Assembly: GCF_014384765.1 (NCBI RefSeq)
Contig: NZ_JACRSP010000002.1
Span: 434,001 to 498,000 of the forward strand
Source of the DNA: Feifania hominis
Lineage (GTDB): Bacteria > Bacillota > Clostridia > Oscillospirales > Feifaniaceae
Direction of reading: 5' to 3'
Length of the DNA: 64,000 nucleotides
Below are positions 32,587 to 39,864 of this stretch, piece after piece. Numbering within the stretch: the stretch's first letter is position 1; the number at the start of each line of letters is the position of its first letter. A model generated the notes under the pieces. That model saw only the letters and a program-made list of their open reading frames with translations, ran no database searches and had not been told where the DNA came from. The position numbers and the translations under genes were made by a program.

Positions 32587-32615
32587 AAAAAGAGCCGCTT
32601 GAAGCGGCTCTTTTT
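32586..32615. terminator. Terminator after VOC gene
   Basis: GAGCCGCTT / AAGCGGCTC stem (32592-32610) followed by five Ts. Confidence 0.85.
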
Positions 32616-32680
32616 CACTTGTGTAAACGCTGCGGATATCTTGAGCATGCAAAACTCCCCTCGCGCTCTGCTCTGGCTTA

Positions 32681-32709
32681 TTTACTTATCCGCTCTCTTT
32701 TGATATGAT
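32681..32709 (+). promoter_or_regulatory. Sigma-A promoter of the PatB gene
   Basis: -35 TTTACT (32681-32686), 17-bp spacer, -10 TATGAT (32704-32709), 29 bp before the ATG. Confidence 0.75.
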
Positions 32710-32738
32710 GATTCTCATCAGTATACGGGAGGCTCGCC

Positions 32739-33908
32739 ATGTTTGATTTTGATAAAGTTACAGACCGCCGCAATACAAATTCTCTAAAATATGATTTTTC
32801 CGCACAGCGAGGCATACCCGACGATGTGCTTCCCCTGTGGGTGGCCGATATGGATTTCCCGAGCGCTCCCTCGGTGATTCAGGCTCTTGAACAGGCCGTA
32901 ACCCACGGTATTTTCGGCTATTCCCAGGGCGGGCAGGGGTACTTCACGCCTCTGCTTGCGTGGTATCGCTCCCGCTTTGGCTGGGAGCCGCGCCCGGAGT
33001 GGCTTGTCAATACACCCGGCGTGGTCTTTGCAGTCTGTATGGCGATCCGTGCGTTCACAGAACCGGGCGACGCGGTTCTCATTCAGCGGCCGGTCTACTA
33101 TCCGTTTTCGTCGTCGATTGAGGACAATGACCGCTGTCTCATCAACAGTCCTCTCACCTATACCGGCGGCAGGTACGAGATGGACCTTGAGGATTTTGAA
33201 CGCAAAATTGTGGACGAGCAGGTCAAACTCTTCATCCTGTGCAGCCCCCACAATCCCGTCGGCCGCGTCTGGCGGGAGGAGGAACTTCTGGCAGTGGGCG
33301 AAATCTGCAGGCGTCACGGCGTTCTGGTGCTGGCGGACGAAATACACGCCGACTTTGTCTTTGCGCCAAACCGCCACCATATCTTCGCCGGGCTCCGACC
33401 GGAATTTGAAGACTTCACCATCACATGCACTGCCCCGAGCAAGACTTTCAATCTGGCGGGACTTCAGATTTCCAACATCTTCATTCCAAACGAGCAGCTC
33501 CGCCAGCACTTTTGCCGCGAGATCGCCAAGACCGGTTACGACGAACCGAGCCGTATGGGGCTCATTGCAAGTGCCGCCGCCTATGCGGGCGGCGGTGAGT
33601 GGTTTGACGCACTTCTTGGCTATCTCGAGGGCAACCGGGACTATGTCCGCTCAGAGCTTGCGCGGCGGATTCCCGAGATTCGCCTGGTGGAGCCTGAGGG
33701 CACCTATCTACTGTGGCTCGACTGCCGAGCGCTCGGCTTTGATGAACGTGGGCTCACTGATTTCATCGTAAACCGTGCAAAGCTCTGGCTCGACGAGGGT
33801 ACCCTGTTCGGACCCGAGGGCAGCGGTTTTGAGCGCGTCAACATCGCCTGTCCACGCGCCACACTTGCGCAGGCGCTCGACCGGCTGGAACGGGCCTGCC
33901 GCGGTTGA
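32739..33908 (+). CDS. PatB/MalY family C-S lyase (cystathionine beta-lyase-like)
   Basis: 389 residues. 'NSLKYDFSAQRGIPDDVLPL' and 'WVADMDFPS' are the characteristic MalY/PatB N-terminus; 'CSPHNPVGRVW' and the PLP lysine in 'TAPSKTFNLAGLQ' follow. These enzymes cleave C-S bonds of cystathionine or related thiol amino acids, giving pyruvate, ammonia and a thiol. ATG 32739 behind GGGAGG. Monocistronic. Confidence 0.93.
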   Translation: MFDFDKVTDRRNTNSLKYDFSAQRGIPDDVLPLWVADMDFPSAPSVIQALEQAVTHGIFGYSQGGQGYFTPLLAWYRSRFGWEPRPEWLVNTPGVVFAVCMAIRAFTEPGDAVLIQRPVYYPFSSSIEDNDRCLINSPLTYTGGRYEMDLEDFERKIVDEQVKLFILCSPHNPVGRVWREEELLAVGEICRRHGVLVLADEIHADFVFAPNRHHIFAGLRPEFEDFTITCTAPSKTFNLAGLQISNIFIPNEQLRQHFCREIAKTGYDEPSRMGLIASAAAYAGGGEWFDALLGYLEGNRDYVRSELARRIPEIRLVEPEGTYLLWLDCRALGFDERGLTDFIVNRAKLWLDEGTLFGPEGSGFERVNIACPRATLAQALDRLERACRG

Positions 33909-33951
33909 AAGTTTCCTGACGTCCCTGTGTTCCTCTCGCCTCCCACAATAC

Positions 33952-33987
33952 AAAAGGAGCTGTTCCCATAGAACAGCTCCTTTTTTG
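33952..33987. terminator. Bidirectional terminator between PatB and amidohydrolase genes
   Basis: GGAGCTGTTC / GAACAGCTCC stem (33956-33965 with 33971-33980), six Ts after, four As before. Confidence 0.9.
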
Positions 33988-33996
33988 TTTGTCCTG

Positions 33997-35226
33997 TTAC
34001 AGCGTAATGGGGTAGAGCGCCTCCCCATCCCTCTTGTAGACTTCGCCGCCCTTCATGACGAAGTTGACGCGGTTCATGGTCGAGATGTCGTCAAACGGAT
34101 CCTCGCTGTAGGCCACAACATCCGCGTACTTGCCGGGAGTGATCGAGCCGAGATCCTTTGAGACACGATTGAGGTCCGCGCCGTTGACCGTCGCGCTGAG
34201 AAGCGCATCCATCGTGCTCAGGCCATAATCGACCATGAGTCCGAACTCACGGGTCTGCGTGCCATGCGTGTTGCCCGGCGTCGCAGCGTCGGTGCCAAAG
34301 GCGAATTTGACGCCTTCCTTGACCGCCAGCTGCACTGCCCCTTTGTGGTGGGCCATACAGATGTCGAGCTTTTTAAAGATGTTGGCAGGCAGCGAACCCT
34401 TTGGCTGCTCCGCGATACCGACAGTGGCGACAATGGTCGGCACCAGATAGGTGCCGCGCTCGGCCATCATGTGGATGCCCTCTTCGTCGGCCATTGTGCA
34501 GTGCTCAATCGAGGTCGCGCCCGCGCGCACCGCTGTCTTGATGCCGCGCGCGCCGTGGGCATGGCACGAGAACGGTAGCCCATGCAGATCGGCAATTTCA
34601 GCCGCCGCGCGCACTTCCTGCTCGGTGTACCGCTGGCCGCCGGGCTCGTCGCCCGGACTCATGACGCCGGCCGTCACCATCATCTTGACAAAGTCGACGT
34701 GGTTGCGCACCACTTCGCGGGTAAACTGGCGAATATTCTCCACACCGTCGACAATATGGTTCGGCGAGAGTTGTCCGGTGATGTGCGGAGCAAAGCCGAT
34801 GTCCGCTGTGGCCATCATAGGCCAGCCGCAGGCTGCGATTCTCGGACCCCAGGCAAGGCCCTTTTTGATCGCATCGCGTGCGGAGACGCCGACATAGTGC
34901 ACACAGCCGCAGTCACGCACCATTGTAAAGCCTGCGAGCATGTTCTTCTTTGCGCGCATCAGCGTATCCACCATGACGGTGCCGGCTGCGTCGCGCATGA
35001 AAAACGCTGTGCTCTTGTCGTAGGCGAGGTGGACGTGGGAGTCAATCAGGCCCGGCATGACAAACTTGTCCGACAGGTCGATGATCTCACAGCCCTCAGG
35101 CGCCTCAAAGCCGCGCAGAGATTCGACAGCGGTGATGCGGTCATCCTCGATGAGGATCACCTGATCGGTGAGCACCTTTTTGTTGAGTGTATCAAGTAGT
35201 TTTCCGCACTTGATGGCCTTTTTCAT
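33997..35226 (-). CDS. Metal-dependent amidohydrolase (imidazolonepropionase/prolidase-like)
   Basis: 409 residues. Amidohydrolase superfamily ligands in order: 'GLIDSHVHLAYD' (HxH), a Lys in 'VDFVKMMVTAGVM', 'FSCHAHGARGI' and 'SIEHCTMADEEG' (His), 'FAFGTDAATPG' (Asp). Subgroup resembles Zn-dependent Xaa-Arg/Xaa-Pro carboxypeptidases of the imidazolonepropionase-like group. Probable cytoplasmic hydrolysis of an imported amide or peptide-like compound. Last gene of a three-gene unit with two transporters, 23 bp after the preceding one. Confidence 0.9.
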   Translation of the reverse strand: MKKAIKCGKLLDTLNKKVLTDQVILIEDDRITAVESLRGFEAPEGCEIIDLSDKFVMPGLIDSHVHLAYDKSTAFFMRDAAGTVMVDTLMRAKKNMLAGFTMVRDCGCVHYVGVSARDAIKKGLAWGPRIAACGWPMMATADIGFAPHITGQLSPNHIVDGVENIRQFTREVVRNHVDFVKMMVTAGVMSPGDEPGGQRYTEQEVRAAAEIADLHGLPFSCHAHGARGIKTAVRAGATSIEHCTMADEEGIHMMAERGTYLVPTIVATVGIAEQPKGSLPANIFKKLDICMAHHKGAVQLAVKEGVKFAFGTDAATPGNTHGTQTREFGLMVDYGLSTMDALLSATVNGADLNRVSKDLGSITPGKYADVVAYSEDPFDDISTMNRVNFVMKGGEVYKRDGEALYPITL

Positions 35227-35249
35227 GAGAGCCTCTTCCTTTCTTACAA

Positions 35250-36443
35250 TTAGAATGCGTAACCGACGATCAGACCCGTGATGAGAACCGACGCCACGGT
35301 GACCGTGGTGAAGCCGGCGATCAGCATATGGGGCATGGTTTTATCGGTGAGGTTCTGCGCCTGGTCCTCGGGAAGACCGGTGGCCTTGATGACCTCCTGT
35401 GTGATGAACATGGTGGACGGGAAGCCGTAGAGCGCCGACAGACCGCAGCAGGCTGCGAGAATGGTGGGCATCTTGAGGATTTTGCCCATGACCAGCGCGC
35501 CGAGAACGATGCCGACGATGCCGATGGCAAGCAGGCCAAGCGTCGCGCCGAGCACCGGCAGAATGGTCTCAACCGTCAGCGAAGCGAAGTTGCCCGGAAT
35601 GGCGGCAAGCAGAATGAACATGACAAAGGTCAGCATATTGGCCTTGCTGAGCGCATTTTTGTCGAGGAAGCCGAGCTCATAGAAGAGCACGCCGAGCACC
35701 AGCGCCACCGCCGCAGAGGGCAGCGCACCATTGGTGATCTGATCAAGGAATTTCGCGAGAAATGCGATAAACGCAATTTTGGCAAGAATCAGGTAGGGCG
35801 AATTGTACTGCTCAGGAACATCCGGGATAATTTTGAATTTGCTCTTGTAGTTCGGATCTTCCTCAATCTGGGCGATCTTGGACTTGGTCAGGTGCTCGCC
35901 CTTGTTGATCATGCTCTTGACATGGATGCGCATGAGAATCGAGGTGACCGGCACACCGACGAGCTGCTGCAGAATGCCGACCATCCACACAAGCGCGCCG
36001 AGATGCGCAAGACCAGCCTCATTGACGGCGTTTGAGGTGAGCATGGTCGAAATCAGGCCACCCGAGATCGGTCCCGCCGCAGCCGCCGCAGTCTGGAAGC
36101 CAAAGATGCCGGAGCCGAGCGTAAACATGACGCCGACCATGACAACGAGCGACACAAGGCATACCACAACGGTACGCCACTCAGAGAGCAGCTGGCGGAC
36201 GCTGATGGTTGTTCCGAGATGAACAACCACAATGAGCGTCATAAAGCCGGAGGAGATCGGCGCGATGCCGAGGTTTGCCGGCGTTGTGGTCGGAATCCAT
36301 CCGGTGAGATAGCCTGCGATGTACACGAAGCTGACAAAAATCAGCGCAATGATGACGCCCTTTGTCTTTTTGGAGATAAAGGTGCCGATCGCATACAGCA
36401 ATGCCAGGAAGAAGAATGAGAATACGAGATTGTCCCAAATCAT
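35250..36443 (-). CDS. Polytopic membrane protein, putative transporter
   Basis: 397 residues with about ten hydrophobic segments and a charged cytoplasmic loop near residues 180-220 ('GEHLTKSKIAQIEEDPNYKS'). 'AGPISGGLISTMLTSNAVNE' and 'GFPSTMFITQEVIKATGLPE' stand out as likely reentrant or conserved loops, reminiscent of secondary ion-coupled transporters such as the glutamate:Na+ symporter superfamily, but I cannot assign a family. Lies between an OFA-type MFS carrier and an amidohydrolase on the same strand, suggesting uptake of the amidohydrolase substrate. Confidence 0.75.
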   Translation of the reverse strand: MIWDNLVFSFFFLALLYAIGTFISKKTKGVIIALIFVSFVYIAGYLTGWIPTTTPANLGIAPISSGFMTLIVVVHLGTTISVRQLLSEWRTVVVCLVSLVVMVGVMFTLGSGIFGFQTAAAAAGPISGGLISTMLTSNAVNEAGLAHLGALVWMVGILQQLVGVPVTSILMRIHVKSMINKGEHLTKSKIAQIEEDPNYKSKFKIIPDVPEQYNSPYLILAKIAFIAFLAKFLDQITNGALPSAAVALVLGVLFYELGFLDKNALSKANMLTFVMFILLAAIPGNFASLTVETILPVLGATLGLLAIGIVGIVLGALVMGKILKMPTILAACCGLSALYGFPSTMFITQEVIKATGLPEDQAQNLTDKTMPHMLIAGFTTVTVASVLITGLIVGYAF

Positions 36444-36520
36444 GCTATTGGTTCCCCCTTTAATATGTGGATATCTATCAAATCACACGCATGCGGCCTT
36501 CCTGACCCGCATGCGGCGAT

Positions 36521-37756
36521 TCAATCGTACTTTGGCATCTTTCGCGCCGAGAGTGCCGACAGGATAAAAAGAGCGATCGACACTGCACCGAACACGCCGC
36601 AGAGTACCCATGCCACGGTGTAGGAGTCAAACAGGTCGAAAATCCACGCCGCAAACACCGGACCGATGGCCGAGCCGAGCTGACCGGGAATCATTGCAAT
36701 GGCAAAAATGCTCGCAAAGTTCTTCCTGCCAAAATAGCTTGCGATTATATGGCTTGCGACAACGCTCCCTCCCCCGCCGGCGAGCCCGAGCAGTGCCACA
36801 CTGAAAAAGGCAAAAAACGTATTTCTGGCCAGCAGGAACAGCAGCGGGGCCGCCGTGACCATCACAGTCATCAGCAGAGCTCCCTTGAGATCTCCCAGTC
36901 GGTCGAACACCTCGCCGAACCCGATTTTCCCAATGGTCAAAAAAATGAGCACCACCGAGGCGACAAGCCCTGTGACCTGCGCGCTGTGGCCGAGGTCCGA
37001 GAGGTAGGCCACACAGTTGGCGTTGATGGCGATGCAGACGCCGGTGTGCAGAAACAGCCCCACCATACAGGTCCACAGAGCGGGGGTGCGAAGCGCCTGC
37101 GCCCTTGTCATCCCATTCTGGGCGGCGGGCTCGCCGGTCTGCCCGGCGCTGTCTCCGTAGGGGGCAAGGCCCATTTCCTGCGGCGTCGCGCGCAGCATGA
37201 AAAAGGCCGAGGGTACAAAGAGTACAGCGGCAGTCGCGGCAATGACCGTAAAGCCAAAGCGCCAGCCGCTTGCTTCAATGAGAGAGGTTACAATGGGCAG
37301 CATCACGGCGCCAAAGAGACCCGACCCCGCAAAGGCAATGCCGGTGACAAGCCCGCGCTTGCGGTTGAACCAGTTGGTGATGACGCTTCCAATCATAGTC
37401 AGGCCCACACCATTGACTGCGAGACCCAGCACCGCCGAGAGCGCATAGAACTGCCACAGACTGCCGCACAGGGCATAGCCGAGCGGTACAAGCGACGCGA
37501 CAATCGCGCAGGCACACACCACGAGTTTCAGCCGGCTGGTCTGAAAGAGTTTGCCGAGATAGGGCAGAGTCAGCACCCCCACGATCAGACTGATGCTTGA
37601 GCAGAGCGTAAATTCTGCCCGCGAGAAGCCCAGATCAAGGGTGACGGGTTTTACAAATGCGTTGAATGTATTGAGAATGACGCCCTGGCCGGCGCCGGCA
37701 ATCAAAATTCCGGCAATCAGAATGACCCAGGCGTAGTGAATCTTTGACTTCGACAA
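36521..37756 (-). CDS. Major facilitator superfamily transporter (OFA/monocarboxylate type)
   Basis: 411 residues, 12 predicted membrane segments. 'YAWVILIAGILIAGAGQGVI' and 'WFNRKRGLVTGIAFAGSGL' are typical of the oxalate:formate antiporter/monocarboxylate group. Substrate unknown; an organic acid is plausible. First gene of the operon with the next membrane protein (77 bp) and the amidohydrolase. Confidence 0.9.
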   Translation of the reverse strand: MSKSKIHYAWVILIAGILIAGAGQGVILNTFNAFVKPVTLDLGFSRAEFTLCSSISLIVGVLTLPYLGKLFQTSRLKLVVCACAIVASLVPLGYALCGSLWQFYALSAVLGLAVNGVGLTMIGSVITNWFNRKRGLVTGIAFAGSGLFGAVMLPIVTSLIEASGWRFGFTVIAATAAVLFVPSAFFMLRATPQEMGLAPYGDSAGQTGEPAAQNGMTRAQALRTPALWTCMVGLFLHTGVCIAINANCVAYLSDLGHSAQVTGLVASVVLIFLTIGKIGFGEVFDRLGDLKGALLMTVMVTAAPLLFLLARNTFFAFFSVALLGLAGGGGSVVASHIIASYFGRKNFASIFAIAMIPGQLGSAIGPVFAAWIFDLFDSYTVAWVLCGVFGAVSIALFILSALSARKMPKYD

Positions 37757-37811
37757 TGTTTCTACCCCTTATGCTTCTTAAACATAAACTTTTAATTCAT
37801 CATTGTTTGCA

Positions 37812-37840
37812 AGTATAACTCTTTGTTTTTGTCAAGTCAA
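37812..37840 (-). promoter_or_regulatory. Sigma-A promoter of the MFS/amidohydrolase operon
   Basis: On the minus strand: -35 TTGACT (37835-37840), 17-bp spacer, -10 TATACT (37812-37817). Downstream, TTATG(n9)CATAA (37768-37788) overlaps the leader and could be an operator. The surrounding 37.76-37.95 kb is strikingly AT-rich. Confidence 0.7.
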
Positions 37841-37938
37841 TATTTTGTTAAAATTTATTCGCATTTTGTGAATATTAATTAAATTTTTACATTTGTTTTT
37901 CAGTGCTCTGTTGTCTTGTACTTTAAATATTTCTCTTC

Positions 37939-37967
37939 ACATATTGGCCTCATGAGCCGCATATATA
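37939..37967 (+). promoter_or_regulatory. Candidate sigma-E promoter of spoIIID
   Basis: -35 ACATATT (37939-37945), 14-bp spacer, -10 CATATATA (37960-37967), against sigma-E consensus kmATATT-n14-CATACAmT. A second, more downstream reading (GCATATA 37959-37965, n13, CATATATG 37979-37986) is possible but would leave almost no leader. Confidence 0.6.
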
Positions 37968-38003
37968 TGACACAAGACCATATATGTAAGAGGGTGTTAT
38001 AGT

Positions 38004-38255
38004 TTGAAAGGGTTACCGGAAGAGCGGGCCGTCACGCTTGCTCACTATATTATCGAGAACAATGCGACGGTTCGGCAGTCTGCAAAACACTTCGGGGTCT
38101 CCAAGAGCACCGTACATAAGGACGTCACCGAGCGGCTCTCGCAGCTCAACCACGAGCTTTACACCGAGGTCAAAGCCGTTTTGGAACAAAATAAAGCCGA
38201 GCGCCACATCCGCGGCGGGCAGGCGACAAAAGAAAAGTATCTCTCACAGAAATAG
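38004..38255 (+). CDS. spoIIID: Sporulation transcriptional regulator SpoIIID
   Basis: 83 residues from TTG 38004 behind AAGAGGGTG. 'RAVTLAHYIIENNATVRQSA' and the helix-turn-helix 'AKHFGVSKSTVHKDVTERL' are diagnostic, and the basic C-terminus ('HIRGGQATKEKY') provides the second DNA contact known for SpoIIID. Mother-cell regulator acting between sigma-E and sigma-K. Standing alone, followed by a strong terminator. Confidence 0.96.
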   Translation: MKGLPEERAVTLAHYIIENNATVRQSAKHFGVSKSTVHKDVTERLSQLNHELYTEVKAVLEQNKAERHIRGGQATKEKYLSQK

Positions 38256-38261
38256 TGTTCG

Positions 38262-38300
38262 AAAAAAAAAGAGGGCGGCATCTGTGCCGCCCTCTTTTTT
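38262..38300. terminator. Bidirectional terminator after spoIIID
   Basis: GAGGGCGGCA / TGCCGCCCTC stem (38271-38280 with 38285-38294), six Ts after and nine As before. Confidence 0.92.
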
Positions 38301-39185
38301 CTATGCTCCGAAGTACTCCCGACGCATGGCCTTTAAAAAGTCCACCGACTGGCGCATCTCCTCAAGGCCGTTCATCCCGTCCTCTATGGAGATCCAGCCG
38401 TTAAAATCAACCGATTTGAGCCGTTTGAAAATTTCATTGTAGTCGTTCATTCCCCGCCCTGTGACACCGTGCATGAGAATTTTGGCGTAACCTTTCACCC
38501 CGTCTGCCCCCTTGAGATCCTCCGCCGTGAAGCCGGGCGCAAGATAGCGGTCGCTCGCATGCATGGTGCGCACATAGGGCAGCACCTCGTCGAGCAGCGC
38601 AAGGGGGTCCTCCCCTGCAACCACGGTGTTTGACGGGTCGTACTGAACCCCGAAACAGTCGCAGGCAAGCTGCCTGACGATCGGCAGATAGACCTCCATA
38701 CGCTGGGCAAACTCCGAGTACTCCCAGTAGCCGTCCTTGTAGTGATTTTCCATGACCAGAGTAACCCCGCAGGCGCGTGCCGTATCGAAGCACTCACTGA
38801 TGCACTCGACCACCATCTGTGTGCCGTCATATACACTCACATTCGGGCGTCTCTGGCCCGAGAGCGTGCGGCAGTAGCGTCCGCCGAGGGCGGCCGTGGC
38901 GTAAATCATGCGCTTCTGGCGGTCAATCTGCTCACGGCGCGCGGCCGGATCGGGATTGGTAAAATCCGGGGAAAAGCACATCATCGGCAGCTCCATGCCA
39001 TAGCTCTGAGCCCTGGAGCGAATCTGCGCGAGAGTCCCCTCGTCAAAGGATTTGATAAAGCCGCTGTACATTTCAAGCCCCTCGCAGTCGAGGACGCGGG
39101 CTTTCTCAAACCAGTCGAACAGTTCCATTCGGCCGTCGGTAATGTCGTGGCTCCAGCACTTGGGAAAAGCGGAAATTTTAAGCAT
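38301..39185 (-). CDS. Sugar phosphate isomerase/epimerase family (xylose isomerase-like TIM barrel)
   Basis: 294 residues with the AP-endonuclease-2/xylose-isomerase-like barrel pattern: 'DCEGLEMYSGFIKSF', 'LVMENHYKDG' (metal Glu), 'GVQYDPSNTVVAGEDPL' (Asp), 'VRTMHASDRYL' (His) and a final Glu in 'GWISIEDGMNG'. Metal-binding residues are in place. Likely acts on a sugar or inositol-type substrate; no sugar-catabolic neighbours help. ATG 39185; runs toward the spoIIID terminator. Confidence 0.88.
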   Translation of the reverse strand: MLKISAFPKCWSHDITDGRMELFDWFEKARVLDCEGLEMYSGFIKSFDEGTLAQIRSRAQSYGMELPMMCFSPDFTNPDPAARREQIDRQKRMIYATAALGGRYCRTLSGQRRPNVSVYDGTQMVVECISECFDTARACGVTLVMENHYKDGYWEYSEFAQRMEVYLPIVRQLACDCFGVQYDPSNTVVAGEDPLALLDEVLPYVRTMHASDRYLAPGFTAEDLKGADGVKGYAKILMHGVTGRGMNDYNEIFKRLKSVDFNGWISIEDGMNGLEEMRQSVDFLKAMRREYFGA

Positions 39186-39242
39186 GTCAGTTCCTCCCCC
39201 GGCAGTTCACATAATTTAATAGGTAGTCAAACAGAGCGATCT

Positions 39243-39461
39243 GGCCATGCGTTCAGCCATCCCGCAGGGACTTGCCCCGTAAGGGGTAAGAGCACGGCCT
39301 GAATTCCATATAATAGCTGCTCTGCGGCTATCATAGCATGACCGCGAAGCAGTTATGGTATGATACGGCCATTGTTCAGCCGTCCCGCAGGGACTTGCCC
39401 CGTAAGGGGCAAGAAAAACGGCCTAAATTCCATATAATAGCCGCTCTGCGGCTATTATATC
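39243..39461 (+). repeat. Hairpin repeat family, locus 2: two units about 124 bp apart
   Basis: Unit A 39243-39335 and unit B 39367-39461 share most of their bases. Each has GTCCC-GCA-GGGAC type and TTGCCCC-GTAA-GGGGCAA hairpins and ends in a palindrome; in unit B that palindrome is perfect with 13-bp arms (39432-39444 and 39448-39460) and includes TATAAT. Core and order match the reverse complement of the repeats at 20027-20283. Unit A carries several changes in its stems. Confidence 0.85.
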
Positions 39462-39525
39462 ACGAAATCGGAAATATGCTCAAAAAAAGTCCTCTTTTTT
39501 CTGTCAACTTTTTCACTCCGGTGCA

Positions 39526-39554
39526 TTGACATTCACTCTCTCACTATATACAAT
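39526..39554 (+). promoter_or_regulatory. Sigma-A promoter of nrdD-nrdG
   Basis: Consensus -35 TTGACA (39526-39531), 17-bp spacer, -10 TACAAT (39549-39554). Transcription start near 39561. Confidence 0.88.
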
Positions 39555-39594
39555 ATATGTGTCTTATCTGTCAAGACAAAACTACATATTGTGT
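39541..39594 (+). promoter_or_regulatory. Putative NrdR operator pair over the nrdDG promoter
   Basis: 39579-39594 reads AAACTACATATTGTGT, 14/16 to the NrdR consensus ACACWATATATWGTGT. A second site overlaps the -10: TCACTATATACAATAT (39541-39556) is 12/16; alternatively ATACAATATATGTGTC (39548-39563), whose left half fits and whose start lies 31 bp from the downstream box, the usual spacing of paired NrdR boxes. Confidence 0.62.
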
Positions 39595-39599
39595 ATGTC

Positions 39600-39834
39600 A
39601 GTGCCGCCTCCGGGCGGCTCAAAAGGGAAGTCAGGTGAGAATCCTGCACGGTCCCGCCGCTGTGTGGACCCCGAGTTTCCCGGTAGACGCCACTGCTTTC
39701 GCGGGAAGGCGCCGGGGAATGATGACGGACCAAAGTCAGAAGACCTGCTGACAGACTCCCGTCGCCACGGTGTATGGCGAGAACGGACAACAGTCAATTA
39801 CCCTGTGACGCGTGCCGTTTGGCGCGCTTTTTTT
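39600..39834 (+). ncRNA. Cobalamin (B12) riboswitch with terminator
   Basis: Recognisable core elements in order: AAAGGGAAGTCAGGTGAGAA (39622-39641), CCCGCCGCTGT (39653-39663), GCCACTG...GGGAAGGC (39689-39711) and the B12 box AAGTCAGAAGACCTGC (39733-39748). The expression platform ends in an intrinsic terminator, GCGTGCC / GGCGCGC (39810-39827) plus seven Ts, so adenosylcobalamin or a related cobalamin should shut off nrdDG. Confidence 0.95.
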
Positions 39835-39864
39835 GACGCAGCGCAGAAAGGAAGGAAGAAAACC

